Shown here: positions 5,850-6,314 of the stretch, one piece after another
Layout of the letters: each line of letters opens with the position of its first letter
Position numbering within the stretch: position 1 is the first letter of the stretch
DNA from: Candidatus Niyogiibacteriota bacterium
Lineage (GTDB): Bacteria > Patescibacteriota > Minisyncoccia > 1-14-0-10-42-19
Length of the DNA: 6,314 nt
Assembly: GCA_016204155.1 (NCBI GenBank)
Contig: JACQLG010000001.1
Span: 1 to 6,314, forward strand
Direction: 5' to 3'
Position numbers and translations under genes: made by a program
The notes under the pieces: model-generated
What the model saw: the letters and a program-made list of their open reading frames with translations, nothing else
What the model was told of the DNA's origin: nothing
Databases searched by the model: none

Positions 5850-6244
5850 GAGATAAAACTCATATATTCAATAATTTTTCTAATAGGTCCAACGCGATAA
5901 CTTCCGACAACAAATGTAATATACAATGCAATGAGAAGAAGATAAATGAGCGGCGCGGTATTAAAATCCCATATCATAATAATTACAAGCACCAAACCGG
6001 CTGCTATTTCAATCGCACTTAAATAACCCTTTCGATAATACAGTAAAGTTGAGCGCGCACTGCCAATAGTATCCTTCATTTTCTCAAAACGCCTTCTTAC
6101 TGCGATGATTGCAAGCACACAGAAAAAAGAAGCGATGAGGAGTAAAAAAGGCATCGCTGCTCCTACAAGATAGATCCCCAATACCCCACGCAAGGGATGG
6201 GTAATGGCGATTATAAATTCAAGATAAGGAATACGTTTTGCCAT
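5846..6244 (-). CDS. Small multi-pass membrane protein, partner of the GT2 glycosyltransferase
   Basis: A 132-residue protein not assigned to a family. Hydrophobic segments lie at about 21-48 (long enough for one extended helix or a tight pair), 75-92 and 96-115. Between them is a strongly basic loop, AVRRRFEKMKD (48-58), and further basic residues at 71-72 and 117-122. By the positive-inside rule these parts should be cytoplasmic. There is no catalytic motif and no cleavable signal. It is the first gene of a two-gene operon, ending in a 4-nt overlap (ATGA) with the glycosyltransferase, which suggests a subunit, stabiliser or glycan-export helper. That role is inference from context only. The start MAKRIPY at 6244 sits inside a 13-bp inverted repeat shared with the divergent plus-strand start at 6264. 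No Shine-Dalgarno sequence is present. Confidence 0.85.
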   Translation of the reverse strand: MAKRIPYLEFIIAITHPLRGVLGIYLVGAAMPFLLLIASFFCVLAIIAVRRRFEKMKDTIGSARSTLLYYRKGYLSAIEIAAGLVLVIIMIWDFNTAPLIYLLLIALYITFVVGSYRVGPIRKIIEYMSFIS

Positions 6245-6272
6245 AAATGAATAAAAAATATTTATGGCAAAA
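6236..6272. repeat. Perfect 13-bp inverted repeat spanning two divergent start codons
   Basis: TTTTGCCATAAAT at 6236-6248 is the exact reverse complement of ATTTATGGCAAAA at 6260-6272, separated by 11 nt (GAATAAAAAAT). Each arm holds a start codon read outward: ATGGCAAAA on the minus strand from 6244 and on the plus strand from 6264, both coding Met-Ala-Lys. The repeat could be a dimeric operator for both genes, a symmetric divergent promoter/initiation region, or a hairpin that would bury the start codon in a read-through transcript. The symmetry is directly visible; the role is not. Confidence 0.9.
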
Positions 6273-6314
6273 AAAAGTAAAAAAAGGAAAAGTATTATCT
6301 TACCAAACCATAAC
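6264..6314 (+). CDS. Start of a divergent gene, cut by the window end
   Basis: The frame opens with ATG at 6264 and runs without a stop for 17 codons to the window edge, beginning MAKKSKKRKS and continuing IILPNHN. The first ten residues are highly basic, which might be a nucleic-acid-binding or cytoplasmic tail before a membrane helix, but too little is present to say. Its start lies 19 nt from the divergent start at 6244 and shares ATTTATGGCAAAA with it. No Shine-Dalgarno sequence is seen. Seventeen open codons in AT-rich DNA can arise by chance, so the mirrored start context is the main support. The stretch could instead be promoter DNA of the minus-strand operon, which has GATAAT at 6299-6294 on that strand. 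Confidence 0.45.
   Translation, partial: MAKKSKKRKSIILPNHN

Noticed and set aside
6294..6299. Minus-strand GATAAT as the -10 of the glycosyltransferase operon
   Set aside because: Five of six bases match, but the -35 region would fall beyond the window end, and it conflicts with the candidate plus-strand gene, so it is not listed as a feature.
1..6314. CRISPR array, insertion sequence, prophage, toxin-antitoxin or defence genes
   Set aside because: No regularly spaced direct repeats, transposase or integrase motifs, or known defence domains are visible in any frame. The only tRNA shows no duplicated 3' end that would mark an attachment site.

Overview
The window reads as an ordinary chromosomal stretch of a bacterium. 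The best guess is a Patescibacteria/CPR lineage, probably Parcubacteria-like. That guess is inference from three things: the style of the RecG protein, a small protein with two membrane spans followed by a beta-rich domain, and a membrane glycosyltransferase with a QQRRW motif. Compact spacing and start codons without Shine-Dalgarno sequences fit but do not prove it. I see no mobile element, CRISPR array, phage gene, toxin-antitoxin pair or defence system.

Layout, left to right. Positions 1-89 hold a possible promoter or the tail of an upstream gene. Positions 90-1462 (+) hold a two-gene unit separated by 2 nt: a class I SAM methyltransferase and an unrecognised protein that I read as a (beta/alpha)8 barrel. 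Positions 1483-1956 (+) encode a small protein with two membrane helices and a beta-rich cytosolic tail, preceded by an extended -10 element placed so that the mRNA would begin at the ATG. Next come a strong 9-bp hairpin (1967-1988) and a complete tRNA-Arg with anticodon GCG (1996-2067). Positions 2104-4248 (+) encode a full-length RecG helicase, possibly also from a leaderless promoter lying between the tRNA and the gene. A 59-bp convergent gap (4249-4307) has overlapping inverted repeats. On the minus strand, 6244-5846 (small membrane protein) and 5849-4308 (membrane GT2 glycosyltransferase) overlap by 4 nt and form an operon. At the right edge a plus-strand gene seems to start at 6264, divergent from the operon. 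The two start regions are exact mirror copies: a 13-bp perfect inverted repeat that includes both ATGGCAAAA starts.

Together: recG and the tRNA are housekeeping genes for recombination/repair and translation. The minus-strand operon probably builds or modifies an extracellular or envelope glycan. The methyltransferase/barrel pair is of unknown substrate. The points most worth checking are the mirror-symmetric divergent starts, the GCG anticodon of tRNA-Arg (most bacteria use ACG), the leaderless-type promoters, and a changed helicase motif VI in RecG. Nothing here amounts to a clear new multi-gene system.
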